Below, in pieces: positions 9,712 through 22,456 of a DNA stretch of 64,000 nt. The stretch comes from Erpobdella octoculata. Its lineage: Eukaryota > Annelida > Clitellata > Hirudinida > Erpobdellidae. Numbering within the stretch: position 1 is the stretch's first letter; each line of letters begins with the position of its first letter. The stretch is taken from the NCBI GenBank assembly GCA_963978895.1, contig OZ022244.1, positions 23,108,031 to 23,172,030 of the forward strand. Direction: 5' to 3'. Position numbers and translations under genes: made by a program. The notes beneath the pieces are model-generated. The model made no database searches. It saw only the letters and a program-made list of their open reading frames with translations, and was not told the DNA's origin.

Positions 9712-11440
9712 TTTTTAGTTCACAAAAAACGTTGTATTTTAAGTAGTTTTTTTTAATATTTTATTTTTTTGAAACAAATTGTTACGAAACTATAAAAAAA
9801 TTTAAAAAAAGATTTGCCCATCGGTCACCAGTTATTTTTGGAAGAAAATTTTATAAGGTTTTTGAAAAGATTTTAGGAAAAGTACTTACGACTACCCCTC
9901 CGGTCATCAGACATTTCTGGAGAAAAAAATGTATAAGGTTGGAGAAAAATGTCTACGATTATACCCCCGCCCCAAGTCATCAGTTATTTTTGGCAAAAAA
10001 GCTTAGCTTTTGAAGTATAGATATTTAGAATGTGAGGGTTTTTAAAACATTTTGTCCTTCCCGAGCTTTTGTTAAAATGACGCTCCCAATCACATATAAT
10101 TTTTAAGATTGTATGAAATTTAGTAAAAAAAACTTTTAAAGTTTTTTTTTCAAAAGCTGATATCCGACAAAAAGAAGTAGTTTATAGAACAGTATTTTAT
10201 TTTCAAGAATTTTAAGAACTTTTGTTTAAAATTTTATACCGGTTTAACTATTTGTATTTTGCTGAAATTTTAGGGCTTTTTTCCTAAATATGGGAGGGGA
10301 CTACCACTCGCTGTACCCGGTTATTACGCCTATGATCTTCATTACATATTAAATCACCTGAATTTTTGGGGTCCCTTTTAGCCTGCGCTCCTCCGAAAAG
10401 GGGGTTCGGGGTGTGGTAATACGACGACACTGAGTAACTCTCTATTTTATATAACTTCAGTATTTCTATTTGGCAACTATTAGCGTAACGCGTTACTCAG
10501 TAAATGATTTAATGACAACCTTGTTTGCTGGTTCAAAATGCTTTCAATTTGGTAAAATAAAAAATTTTCCACACTGTGTCTGAAGAAATTCGGAAAAATT
10601 TAGAAGAAAAACGTCGAGAAGTCTTTTTGATACCCCCTCCCCCTGTCATTAGCTATTTTAAACAGAAAAAGATAAAAATATGGAGAAGAAAATTTTTATG
10701 GGTTTTTGAATGGAGCCTGGGTTAATTTTTTTTTGGGCCCTTGTTTTTTCTTGGCAACCCTGTTTCCTTCATAATAGATTCAGTATCATATATGCCTTGC
10801 CTTCACAACTTTAGATAATCAAGTCCCATTTTATTACAACCTTCACAAGTGACTCTGGGGTACTTTTTTCTGTTGTGTCATCAATATTGAGATAAGGAAA
10901 AAATTTTGCCTATATACCAGTTTTGGATACAAATGAAAACACATTTGTTTATTTACATTTAATATATTAAGAAGTCTGTAGTGTCATATTGCCCTGATGT
11001 TTTAAAGGTCAACTGATTTTTTTTATATATAAATAATTAAGGTCCTGCGTTTGATGCGGGATTGTGCCCATTATGCGAAAACCGCACAATTGTGCGCAAT
11101 TTTTATCCGATCTGAATAGGTTCAAATAAAATATTTTATTTCATGCGCACTCATTCGCAAGTGCGCACAAGAACAAAAATTGTTTGAAAAAATTGCGCAT
11201 AATTTCGCACAAAAAACCGAATAATTGCGCATATAAAAATATTAATTTTGGTGCAACAAAGCCCAGCAGTTTGAAATCAGAGGTTCTTGAACATATATAA
11301 GTTCAAGAACCTCTGATTTCAAAGTTCACAAGAATTTTCTTGACTGTTTGTTGTGAATTTTACTGAATAATTTCAATTTTTCATAAAGTGATCATTTATG
11401 TTGTTATTTATTTTGTTATTTAAAAAACATTCTGTTATTC
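9712..11440. other. repeat-derived spacer, no gene
   Basis: AT-rich DNA with recurrent CATCAGTTATTTTTGG-type fragments (9815, 9905, 9985, 10640; also near 50520), suggesting an old diverged repeat. Around 11060-11230 a GTGCGCA-rich stretch is repeated. A 25-bp inverted repeat (GAGGTTCTTGAACATATATA against GTTCAAGAACCTC) sits at 11278-11318. Nothing coding was seen. Confidence 0.4.
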
Positions 11441-11449
11441 ATTCTATTT

Positions 11450-11580
11450 GGATGGATGTTGAGAATGTAAATTATATTTCACAGAAGAAGTTGTAGCTTT
11501 TTTGCCCATTTTGAAACATATATTACAAAGATTGCATTTCGCCGTGTAACCATCGTTGAATTTACTTCTCTTAAAAATAG
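11450..11580 (-). pseudogene. BED zinc-finger fragment (hAT relic)
   Basis: Minus-strand reading SKFNDGYTAKCNLCNICFKM followed by a Ser/Thr-rich linker and YNLHSQHPSK matches the BED finger layout (aromatic, C-x2-C, then H-x3-5-H). It is only about 45 residues long with no transposase attached, so it is probably a transposon relic. Confidence 0.55.
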
Positions 11581-11871
11581 AGCTTGACCGATTAATTTTT
11601 TTTTTACATTTTGAACATTTATTGAGAACGAAACAAAACAATTAAGTACAACAGTGAAGTTATAAATAAGGAAAAAAATCAGGTGCTCAAAAGGTTCATC
11701 GAAAGGGAATTACTTCCCGCTAACTGGACGACCTATAAACAAAAATTCAGATTTAAATACGAACCGAGACAGAGAAATAAAAGTTAACATAAGTGTATAG
11801 GAGTAAACATAAGTATATATTAGTTAACATATTTGTATCGAAGTTAACATAAGTATATAGATATTGAAATT

Positions 11872-12330
11872 ATGAATCTAGCTGTAATATGTAAGATTTC
11901 AACGATTTTTTAAATAGCGAAATGCTTTTCAATGAGGAAATTGTTATCGGAATACTTGAATACAACCGCGGACCAAAACACTTTATGGAGAATGTTTTGA
12001 GAGTTGTTCGAGCAAAATCAGACCTAAAGCAATGCAAAGAACGCACATTATGAGAATGTACATGAGACGATTTTGTGAAAAGGTTATCAAATGACGACGG
12101 TAACATATGGTTGTCATATTTGTACATGAAAATACTAACAAGAAAAGAATTAATTTGATATACATTCAGTAGGTTATTCTCGATCATTTTCATTTTACAA
12201 GATGATGTAAAGGGCAAGTTAAATAATATTCGGATGATTCTTTTCTGTAAGATGTGGAGAGACTTTAGACGTGTAGGATAATTTGAAGCCCAAACAATAT
12301 TACGGAAGCATTCAATATCGGGCCGATTAT
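11872..12330 (-). pseudogene. non-LTR retrotransposon RT C-terminal tail
   Basis: Minus-strand reading with NIVWASNYPTRLKSLHILQK followed by RIIRILFNLPF, later FMYKYDNHMLPSSFDNLF and SHNVRSLHC, ends at TAA near 11870. This order (IVWGxxYxxxLxxLxxLQKKxIRI ... LPxxFxxxF ... HNTR) is the C-terminal region after the thumb in CR1/Jockey/RTE-type reverse transcriptases. The polymerase core is absent: a 5'-truncated copy, as expected of target-primed insertion. Confidence 0.7.
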
Positions 12331-12399
12331 TAGCAATCGGAACAAACGACAATCGGTCGGAACAGTCGACAATCGGCTTCCGATTGTTCTTAAAAGATA

Positions 12400-12483
12400 C
12401 TCTCAAGGTTGTGTGAAAATTTCATTACGATCGGATGAATGGTGTAGCAATGCATAAATAACATACATATATATATATATATA

Positions 12484-12557
<74 letters not shown>

Positions 12558-12583
12558 AATATTCATTTTTTTATATATATAGA
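12400..12583 (-). mobile_element. Helitron 5' end fragment
   Basis: Minus-strand 5' end (TCTATATATATAAAAAAATG at 12583) with the same following sequence as 6946 and 42189 (ATTCATCCGATCGTAATGAA). It is expanded by a (TA)n tract at 12468-12554 and truncated at about 12400 next to the retrotransposon tail. Confidence 0.6.
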
Positions 12584-12595
12584 AAATAATAAGTA

Positions 12596-15274
12596 TTAAC
12601 CATAATAAAATGGTCTGTAACAGAAATATTCTTCAGTTATTGCAGATAACTCTCCAGTAGAGGAATTAACACACCCACCGTATTCTTTATAAGTATCGTT
12701 TGGTAAAACACTTGGAACTGATATAGAAAAGAAAATCGTTATTACAAATTCATAATAATTTTAAATTTATTTCTTTCAAGTTAACCTGCGTAAACCGCAA
12801 GAAAACTTTCACGGCCAGATGGAGTTCCATCAGAAAGCTTCACATCGCAGTTGGAAGAAGAAACAGCCAAACCGTTATTAAAATCCAGACAAAAACATTT
12901 GTTGAGCTTTTCAATCAAGCAAATATTATTTTAGAAATCATGATTTTGTTGTTTAATGAAAGTAAATTTTTATTATAAATCATTTTTTTTTTAGTTCACA
13001 CAATGTTCATTGTTAGAGTCTAGTAGGTACGTTGCCGTAACGTTGCACTTATTTCGGCAGTTTTTATTATTTAAAATTTAAGGCGCGCGGTTTTTTTTAT
13101 TTTTTTCCTCTCCAATAAAATCTTATATAATTAAAACCTTTTCTGGCTTGTAGATCGTATAAAAAGACACTGGAACCGAAGCCGTTTGCATCCATAATAA
13201 ATTTGTTCCCACGCCATCACCGAATTTTTTGAACTTAAAATTTTTATTATTACCAATGCTTTTATTAAATCTTCGTCTCTGTTTCTCTGTCTGTCTGTTT
13301 CTCTGTCTGTTTCAAATCTTGCAATCAATTTTTGAGTCACTTCCTGATGATAGATTTTTTTCAAATTTTGCATACATGCTCAAAATAGAAGACAATGCAA
13401 TATTCAATTATTAGTTTTACAATAAGTCAATTAATTTAGTTAATTTTCTTGAGGGTTTTATCGAGGGGTTTCTTGAGGGTTTTCTTGAGGGTTTTCTTGA
13501 TGGTTTTCTTGAGGGTTTTCTTGACCACAAAACGCTAACCGACTGGCAGACTATTTTACCAAGTTAACACGAACCACACTCACTGACCGCGATTCTCAAG
13601 CGTGTACGAAATTTTCATGAAAATAGTTGAGATATTTAAATTCGATGCTTTTTGATGATATTTTTATTATTATTACCAATGCTTTTATTAACTCGTCGTC
13701 TCTGTTTCTCTGTCTGTCTGCTTGTTTCTCTGTCTGTTTGTTTCTCTGTCTGTTTCAAATCTTGCAATCAATTTTTGAGTCACTTCCTGATGATAGATTT
13801 TTTTTCAAATTTTGCATACATGCTCAAAATAGAAGACAATGCAATATTCAATTATTAGTTTTATAATAAGTCAATTAATTTAGTTAATTTTAATTAATTT
13901 CGATATTTCGATATAATTAAGATATTTCGACTTTAATATAAAATAAAAGAGTAATATAAGAAAAAATTGATTGCAAAATTTGTGTTTTAATTACATATAA
14001 GAGCATTGGTTTTAAAAATTCGTTTTTAATTTACTTGTTTTCAATTAAAACAACAATAAAAAATGTCTTATATCTTAAAAAAGTAAGTATAAAATTCAGT
14101 TTTAGTTTTTATTTTAATCAATTTTTAATAATTTTTTCAAATTTTTTTTTCCTTAAATGATAAAACAATGCATTGACTTCAAAGTCAAACATGAACTTTT
14201 CTTGAAAATTCCAATAGGTATGCTACTCCCGGCTATTTTTGCTGGTATCGCAATTCCCGGATTGATTCCATTCTATTAGATTGGATAGACTAATACCTAA
14301 TATATTACAAATAGTTTTTATTTAGCTGTTTGTGAGGTTATCTATAGCAACAAACCAAATTAAGTTTTATTGCGAGAGTTGGCAGAAAATTAATAAAGTA
14401 AGTTTTTTCAACTCGAGCTATGCAAGAATTCAATGGAAGTATTAGAATTAGTATCGGCAGATGGGGCTTCTAAGAAAAACAAAACTTTCACATGGCTGGA
14501 AAACTATTAAAATTCAGATTTATAAATTGTTTTATTTAAAATATACTACTTGTAATCCAAGGTTGGTACTTCCTGCTTTTTTGCACGTGCTACTGCAGTC
14601 TAGGAATACATCGAGGTTGCCGTGATATGAAACGTTTTTTAAAAACTTGTAGCAGCCAACATAATAATTTAATTCTGACACTGGCAATAAATTGAAAAAA
14701 TATTTTAGGTTTTACTCGGTCATAAAAAAAGACAACTGTTTACACGGCGAATTAGTTATTTTACCTTCAACGATAGCATACAACTGAGGAAGAAAAGATT
14801 GTCTAAATTTTTTACTGCGTATAAGTTTAACATAGCGAGCTGCGGGACTATTCTTACATCTATATATGACTTCATTCTCAAGACTGCATTCACTCTTCAA
14901 ATTCCTCTGACTGATTATCCAAATCTGGATGTCATCCACTGTGAATGTAATTAATTTAAACGGTTAAATATTTAGCTATTTTGTTTCGAAATTAACTATC
15001 AACCTAAATAAAATTTTGAAAATATAAAACAATACATTCAAGGAAAACAATGAAGCTTAGTTAAAGTGATGTTAATTAAAATAGGAGAGCGGTGTGTTAA
15101 ATTAAAATAAGTTTTTTTTTCTTCACCAAAACATAATACTGTCGACGGAATATTCTCATAAACTTTCTCTTTCTTTAAACCTTGAAAAGAACGATGCTAC
15201 GACTGAATCTTGCAGGCGCTTTTACCATATACAAATTTGTAATTGTTATCAAACTTCAAAGAAAATTTCATACT
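12596..15274 (-). CDS. secreted-type WSC-domain protein with galactose-binding-like fold (5' incomplete)
   Basis: Five small exons joined by hand: 15274-15226, 14938-14765, 14674-14550, 12906-12786 and 12717-12596 (TAA). All have AG/GT borders and phases 1, 1, 0, 1 that fit, giving 196 residues plus stop. Residues 1 to about 75 (FSLKFDNNYKFVY, VDDIQIWII, ARYVKLIR, LPQLYAIVE) show the beta-strand pattern of F5/8-type or fucolectin-like galactose-binding domains. Then YYVGCYKFLKN, CSSTCKKAGSTNLGLQ and KCFCLDFNNGLAVSSSNC, ending in SFLAVY, follow the WSC carbohydrate-binding domain, split by one intron. A Cys-containing tail (GGCVNSSTGE, EEYFCYRPFYYG) ends the protein. No membrane segment is seen in these exons. 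The large third intron is filled with MITEs (13241-14039). The WSC layout is clear; the first domain is less sure. The start exon is unresolved (see 15735-15835). Confidence 0.65.
13241..13450 (-). mobile_element. MITE family A, truncated copy
   Basis: Right half of the family, cut at about 13448 where a short TTTTCTTGAGGG tandem repeat (13446-13525) begins. It lies in the third intron of the WSC gene. Confidence 0.55.
13446..13530. repeat. 16-bp tandem repeat TTTTCTTGAGGG-type
   Basis: Five to six copies of a GAGGGTTTTCTT unit, directly at the break of the truncated MITE. Confidence 0.75.
13674..14039 (-). mobile_element. MITE family A, copy 4
   Basis: Near-complete minus-strand copy with both inverted ends, 220 bp from the truncated copy and in the same intron. 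Confidence 0.6.
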
Positions 15275-15307
15275 CTAAGTTAAAAAAAAATTATTAACAT
15301 AAGAGAA

Positions 15308-15440
15308 GAACAAACTTGGAGGGTCCTTGAATTCAAAATGAGAGACAAGATAATAATTAGAGAGATCATACGTGTATGTGACATTTGATCGATTACCAGA
15401 TTTCGTTTTTTCAGTAAGTTTTCGTTGCAATGCCATGTTG
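15308..15440 (-). other. possible upstream coding exon of the WSC gene
   Basis: An open minus-strand reading (INMALQRKLTEKTKSGNRSN, then VTYTYDLSNYYL) has the N-x-A-L pattern that often opens fucolectin-like domains. A GT at about 15340 would join it in phase to the exon at 15274, but that donor is weak and the 5' acceptor does not fit. Treat as a candidate only. Confidence 0.3.
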
Positions 15441-15734
15441 ATTACTAATGAACAAAAACATTTCATTGGTTGTTTTAAATACAATGATTTTTTTAAATAT
15501 TCCTCCGAGAATTTTTATGAAATAAACCAGGGGCTGATCAGATGTTACACAGAGGGCAAATATGACGACATCAAAATAAAATAAAAATTCCATCAATCAA
15601 TTCACAGCTATCTCGATAATCAAATTATCAACAAATACACGTTGATTAAGCAAAATAAAAAAAATACAAGTTAGCTTTAAAAAGAGAAATTGTTTAAAGT
15701 TATAATTAATTAGTATAGTGAATTTTATTGTAAC

Positions 15735-15835
15735 GTGAAACCTTTCGCTGGATATCCGTAACAAGGTAATATCCAAGCAAATACGATCAGATATGGTTTC
15801 AAATAAAACATGCTGAAACCGCCAATATCTAACAT
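15735..15835 (-). other. possible signal-peptide exon of the WSC gene
   Basis: Starting at ATG 15835 the minus strand reads a short N-region, then the hydrophobic stretch PYLIVFAWILPCYGYPAKG, then a GT donor (phase 2) at 15735. This looks like a secretory signal with a cleavage-like CYG-Y region, and it lies upstream of the WSC exons. The phase does not directly join the next candidate exon, so the link is unproven. Confidence 0.3.
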
Positions 15836-15999
15836 TTTTGATGAAAACGTCATTCAAGAGACTTACAGGCTATGTTTGTATAGTAATATCTATATATCTA
15901 TAGTAATGCATACATGTAAACAAAAAACATTTCATTACGTAGTTTAAAAGACATAAACAAAATATAAAGAAAATAAACTTATAGAAAAATTGTTTATCT

Positions 16000-16265
16000 T
16001 CTATATATACAAAAGAACATGTCCTGACTGACTGAAAATCAACGCCGAACCAAAACGCCTCGTCTTAGGAACGTGAAATTTGGAACTATATTACTTGTAT
16101 AACGAGCGGGAACGGGAAAGCGACAGGGAACGAGAGAGCAAGCGGAAACGGGAGAGCGACCGGGAACGAGAGAGCAAGCGGAAGCGGGAAAGGAAACGGG
16201 AGCAAGAGAGAAAAACAATAAAAAACCCTCTGAAAAACCCGAGCAACGCCGGATAACCCCGCTAG
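16000..16265 (+). mobile_element. short non-autonomous Helitron (266 bp)
   Basis: Starts TCTATATATACAAAAGAAC and carries the CCTGACTGACTG block of the 38082 family. It then switches to the CGGGAACGGGAAAGCGAC minisatellite and the CCCGAGCAACGCCGG hairpin, and ends CCCCGCTAG, followed by T. It is a chimera: the 5' end of one Helitron family with the 3' end of another. Confidence 0.7.
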
Positions 16266-17445
16266 TCAGCTATAAAAAGTTTTTTCCTAGGCGGTTATAT
16301 ATATCCGTTTTTAAATGCTTTTATTTAACTTCACTCGTCTTTCTGTTTGTTTGTCTGTGGTGATCAAATCTTAGAAATATAAAATTCACCCACCTTTCAA
16401 CCACCTAGAATTTTAAAACTTTCAGGAAAGCTTTATTCTGGATGAAAATACATGAATTGTTTTTTTTCGTACAAGATTCAGCGTAACGGCTGTTTTTTTA
16501 TTCAAAAATTTTAGTTCGCTGACTCAGATAAAGAGGCAAATAAAAGCATTTTTTTATCTTAACTTGTTTTAAGCCAGTTTTTGTCAATATCAGCCATTTA
16601 AGTTTTTTTTTCGTAGGCGGTTTTTATCAATAGCCATTATTGGTTGTTTTTTTCGTAGACGTTTTTAGCCAAGATCAGCCATTAAAAAAGTTTTTTGAAG
16701 CCGGTTTTTGCCAATATCAGCCATTATAGGTTGTTTTTTTCGTAGGTGGTTGCTGCTTATGACGACCCTTAGCACAAGTTGCATAGCCTGATTAGGAAAG
16801 GGGTTGAAAAGTTTGGGTACCATAAGTAAAGCGTTTTTATTAATTACTTGTCTAATTTTGTAATAATTTGAATATCAAATTGTTTTTTAGCCATTGTAGC
16901 AAAGGCGTTCAGACTGCCTGTAAAATTCTAAATTACGTGGTTTTTTTAAACGAAAGGAAGTTCGGACTCCGAACCTAAGAATCCGCCACTGAGTTATGCA
17001 CAGCAAACATTTTAGTTATGCATTAACAGAAAAACTAAAAAACATGATATTTTGATTTTCTATCATCAGTTTCTGAGCTATTTCAAATTATTTGCAATGC
17101 TTATTAGACGTGTATTTTTATCTTTTTATATGACAAATTAATTTAATTGTTGCTAAACAGTAAATAAATACCGAAAGATTGCTTTCTTTTAACTGAACAC
17201 GAAAAATATTAGAACGGCGCCGAAACGGCGCGTCAAAATATTTAGCAAGAGTCGCGCCAAGTCAGCCATCGCCAAGACGCCGGCCTCCAAACGTCTCCTG
17301 CAGATAATTTATATTTGAACTTAACTATTTTTGTTCATGTGTTAGTCAACGTGAACAGATCGTACTGAAATAACCATGAACAGTTGTATTTCAGCATATT
17401 TATTAAGATTGTTTTTTTATAAAAAACATAACTCAAATTTTGATA
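16266..17445. other. repeat-rich spacer 3' of TRMT11
   Basis: The first 210 bp match, inverted, the DNA right of the Helitron at 41466-41620 (CTTTATTCTGGA, AACTTCACTCGTC). A tandem repeat of about 60 bp with core GCCAATATCAGCCATTA occupies 16570-16745. No gene was seen. The AATAAA for TRMT11 (minus) is at 17399-17404. Confidence 0.5.
16570..16745. repeat. tandem repeat, about 60-bp unit
   Basis: About three diverged units with the core TTTTTTTCGTAGGCGG and TTTTGCCAATATCAGCCATT. Confidence 0.7.
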
Positions 17446-20400
17446 TTAGTTGCTAAACTTCGAAGTTTTAGAAGATCTAAAATACACATCCCTGAAAGAT
17501 ACATCCTCATAATGGTCTTTGAGAATGGTGACCTGACTTCCTTCTTCATTTTTCTAAAATGCACAAGAAAATGTCATAAAACTTAAAAAAAAAACACAAA
17601 CAAAAGACAACAAAAATTCACCTGAAGTTCTTTAAATTTTTCCATTATAATTAATCGCCGGCTCACTCGGTTGTTGAGAATTTGCTCGCAGTTTGAGATC
17701 AGCTCCAAGCAGTCGTGACGAGGGATGTTTTCTTCAGAATAGCTGCATTTAAAAATTCAAGCAAAGCAAGGTATTAAATCATATAAAACTATAATACAAA
17801 AATTTCAAAAAAAACTAAAGACCCACCCATCTCGACTGACAGGCATCCAAAATACAAGTCTCCCCCCAACGTTCAAATGTCGAACTGCAAAGCGTAAAAG
17901 ATCACAAAGCAGTTCTTTGAGATTGTAAGATTTCTTGCATGGAATGTGGTTTTCTTTGCTGAAAAATCATGCCATGAAATCTCATGCTTTGAACACCATT
18001 TTGCAATTCAAAATAAAAAATAATATTTTTTTTAACAATAATAACACACAGTTCTTCAGGAATCTCAAAGTCTGGCGAAGGTGTTTTTCTGAAACCCAAC
18101 TTCATAGTCGGTTCCCTGATACCATATGGAGCTGCAATTTAAAACCATGATAACAAAAATAATTTTAATTTAATTCACAATTTAATCTTTCAACTCACGG
18201 TCAGTTACAATTGCATCGAATAGAATACGAGGCCTCCACATTTTATGTAAAGATGCATCTGCAACTAATGCATCAACATACAAATCTTCTAATCCATATT
18301 GCTTCAAATTGTTTCTAATCGTTTCCTCTTTAGATTTCCACTTCTGTCCAGCTCTGCTGGATTTTCCTGAGATATATAAAACAAATTATTATCTGTGGTG
18401 TTAAGTAAAGATAAAAGTCAAGAGGCAACTGGTAATAAGTTCAATGGTTGATGCATATAAATAAGATAAAATAATATCAATTATTACATAAATAATGATT
18501 AAACAAAATAATAGAATAAAATTTAAAAGAAATAAAACTGTACCAACCGACACCACAAATGACATTGTAATCCAGATCACTCCCCATTACATAACCTCCA
18601 TAATGTGCAGAAGATACCAGCAAACTACCTGGAAATTCAAAGAGCATCACATGTAAGAATAATTTTTTTTCAAAATTACTAATTGAAAAAAAAACATAAC
18701 TCAGATATGATAAAAAAATGAAAAATTATTTCATAATTATAAAATACATTTAATTAATATAATCAACATAACCGATGACCAACCTGTCCCAACGAAAGGA
18801 TCATAAACCAAAGAGCCTGGCCTAATTTTTGCCAAGTTGGCAATGATCATTGAAAGTGTTGGATCCATAGAAGTATTTCCTATTTCGAATTTTAAATTTT
18901 TGTAGAAATAATTAAAACATTAATTATATAACTTGTTTCTTAAAAAAACACAAATTGCAAAATTAAAAAAAAGAATTTACAAAAAAACTGCCAGAAAAAC
19001 AGCAACACACCAATAAACTTTCTTTGACTGAGATTATACTTTTTGACTTCATCTCTGTGACCATCACAGATCTTTTAAAATTAATTTATTTATAAATAAA
19101 CAAAATATTAGGCACATTATAATATAAAATAATAAAATATCAAGTATATACTAAGAGGAAACCTAGCATCAAACAAGAGCTTTAATAATTGCTGCAAAAA
19201 TATGAAATTTGAATTACCCATCTGCCGAAATAAATCTGACTAGGAGACATTTCCGATCCGCTGCCAACTCGCCGATAATATTCAAATAGATTGAACGTCA
19301 CATCGCAGTCATCTTTTAAATCAACACGACCTTTGAACTCCAGTGGACCGTTTGTAAGTTGCTGCAATTTAGTCAAGTAAAGCAATATACAAACATAATA
19401 AATATATATGATTTTTTGGACTTGTCCGATGGAGCACTTATTGAAAAATATTTTAGTTAATCAATATACACAGTAAATTCTCATCATATCAAACTTGCTT
19501 GAGTAGTAATAACTTGTTATTACAATAAGATTAGTTGTATAAACAAGGTCCTACTTTTTTTTTGACTTATGCGACTTTCAGCGATCAATATTATATGGCA
19601 TGAGAAGTTTATTAATGAGGTCCTACTAATTCAAACATTTTTTTAACAATCCTGTACCACGAAATGTTAATACAGTGCACTCCAACAATAACGACTAAGC
19701 ATCTGTGTCCCGTAATCGTTATCCCGATATCAATCGGGATTTCAAAACGATACTGGAAATCCCGTATCGCTATTAAAACGATACAGCCTGTGAGGGAAGT
19801 CTCGTATCGAAATAAAATAGCGAGACTTAAATTTTGTTCTCGTATAAAGTCTAAAAAAAAATTCGGAAATTTAAAAAAAAAATATTTTTCAATAAATAAC
19901 TTAAGTCATACATATTTAATTAACGATTGTCACAACTGTGAATATTTGCAATTGATTCATCAACATTGATTAATTAATCTACCTATTGACAGAAGTTTAT
20001 AACTATTTAACTATTATTAACACCACTTTAAATTCGGTTTTCCTAACAGTATTTACTCGCTGACATTGATGACTATTATTATTAATGACTATTATTAATA
20101 TTCTATGTTTATATTTTGGTTTAGTCTGTTTGATAAAATTATTATGTCAAATTTGTTATATAGAATTAGAATGATTATTTTAGTGTTTCGATATCAGTAA
20201 TTGACCGTAATAGTAGCTCATCTAAGATATATCTTTATAATCTCGATATACTGAAGTAATTTTGTTGGTTCTCTGAGCTTTGACATAACAACATTAAACT
20301 GTACAAATATCTATATATTACTTTTTACTGTCTATCGTTTCAATTTCAAGGCAATTTGAAAAATTTAATAAAGGAAAGAAATCACAACAAACCTCAATTT

Positions 20401-22026
20401 TTTCAATTTTTTCTGAAATACTCAGCTGCTTGTTAAACGATTCAACTTTCACCCTGAAGCTTTTCTCAGAGCTCAAAAACTTTTCCTAAAAAATTAGGTA
20501 ATTTTTTTGACATTCAAGTCACTGAAAACATAAAAATTCATTTTGACAACAAATAATTTTAGTATAATTGATATTTGTGAAATATCACTGATGTAATGTT
20601 CTCAACTTTCAGTGTTATCTAAGAAATGTACAGACATTTCAAACTAGATTAAAAAAATTTTGTATTTGGTAATAAATTTTTACTCCAACAATAATTGAAA
20701 AAAATTACGTTTTCTGGAACTTCATGTGGTCAGAAAGGGTCAGTCAGTAAATGGATAATGGATTGTATATTGCACTTAATAAATTTATTAACTTAAGAAT
20801 TAGTTGTAATTAATAAGTAGTACAGTACACGTCCTGAAAGGCGGACAGGCAGACACCCTCGGGGGAAAAGTAAAAGTCTGCGCTTCTCGTGTATGTCCGT
20901 TCCTCGGGGACAAGCTACTTTAGACTAGATAGAGATTTAAGAAATTCCATTTGGAACAAGTGTCTGATGCTCTTACGATCCACCCTTAGAGGTGTCGCCC
21001 TAAAAGAGCTTTACTGTATTACACTTAATAAAATTACTAACAGACCTAGCCTTATGGTAACTTTAGTTATACATTAACCTATAAGTAAAAATTGAGCCAA
21101 AGCTGCTTAAATTATTAATGTGAAAGTTTAAAAATAAGTAATCAAGTCATATACTAGTTATCAGTACTGGCTGGATGGACACAAATAATATTGATGAGTA
21201 CCATAATAAATAATACCATTGAACACAATTAAAAATATTGATGAGTTTTAACTTTAATATAATCAATATAATTTGTTTATAAGTAATAATATAACAAAAC
21301 TCACAAAAAGAGAGTGGTTTAACAAAGACAGTTTTTCAAAAAATGATGGATAGTTATCAGCTTGAGCCCATACTTCCATTGATGACCTGAATAATCCAGT
21401 ATTGTTTTGAACAATAATTTATTATAAATACTTAATTGATGATTTGATTACCATCCAATATTGTTTTGAACTATAATTTATTTCTCTTCACAACTCACTT
21501 ACTTGATCAAAACAGATCTTTTCACAATATTCTTAACAGCATCTTCGTCTGGCAAGTCGACTACTAAAAACGGATTCTGGCAATTAAAATGCACAAAAAA
21601 GGCAATGAGTTTAGAGCGAAAATAAACTCGAAAATGAAAATAACCAAACCAGTAATTATAAAACAATGAATCAAAAACGAAACTTCAATAAATTGACAAT
21701 AAAATATTGTTCAACTGCCTCACCTCCGCACTGTGATCTTTTGGAATATTAAGGTCATGTCCAAAAATTCGAGCAATTGATTTAATTTCCTAATTAAAAA
21801 ATTTATTAGAAAACACTTAAAAATAAGGGGTAAACTAGCAAGCAGCAGAGAATGTGGCATATATAAAGACTATAAAGAACGAGGACACATCCAAACACAG
21901 TCATTCATTTGTATATATAAAGATAAATTAATGTCATTAATAAAATTAAAATAAATAAAATTAAAACTTAATAACCGGTAGTCTGAACTCCAGATGTTCG
22001 TGTGCAAGCTGAATTAATACTCTCAT
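17446..22026 (-). CDS. TRMT11: tRNA (guanine-N2)-methyltransferase TRMT11
   Basis: Complete 14-exon model, 452 residues (human about 463): exons 22026-21976, 21789-21724, 21576-21503, 21386-21305, 20485-20393, 19361-19218, 19071-19011, 18879-18784, 18628-18548, 18366-18199, 18131-18050, 17958-17827, 17742-17622, 17553-17446. All phases fit. TRMT11 is the catalytic subunit that, with TRMT112, makes m2G10 in tRNA using SAM. Seen: N-terminal THUMP-like region starting LAHEHLEFRLP, IYFGRW, FIGNTSMDP, the SAM-binding DPFVGTG (residues 217-223), the acidic SDLDYN, and the catalytic TDPPYG (304-309), then GGRLVFWMP. The start at 22026 aligns with human residue about 8-14; a slightly longer N terminus is possible. 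One donor (CT|GTGTGT at 18050) was chosen to keep frame. AATAAA lies 42 bp after the stop. Confidence 0.95.
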
Positions 22027-22456
22027 TTTACTGTAAATTCTTTTACGAAAATATAAACATAAAAATCATAAAATTGAATAACCGGTAGTCGTCTACAAAC
22101 TATACTATTATATTTATATTACTTTGTTAATGTTAATGTTTATTATTATAACAGGCACGCAGGACAAAATAATAAATAATCAATCGAAAGAAATTGCAGA
22201 AGACGATTATTTGTTTACAAAAAGAATGTCAAAAGCAAATCTAGAATTAAAAGCATGGATGTGCTAAAACATTATGATTACAAAATTTCATCAAACGCTA
22301 CAAATTGATATTTTGTCAATCTTGACAACTGAAACAAAAACGTCATTGCATTGCACATATGTCAACTTGAGAGCGCATGTAATTTGCCGTGTTTAGCGTG
22401 TCTTGCTACATATGGCACGTTAAATTTTTCAAATTTATTTATTTTGTATATATTAA

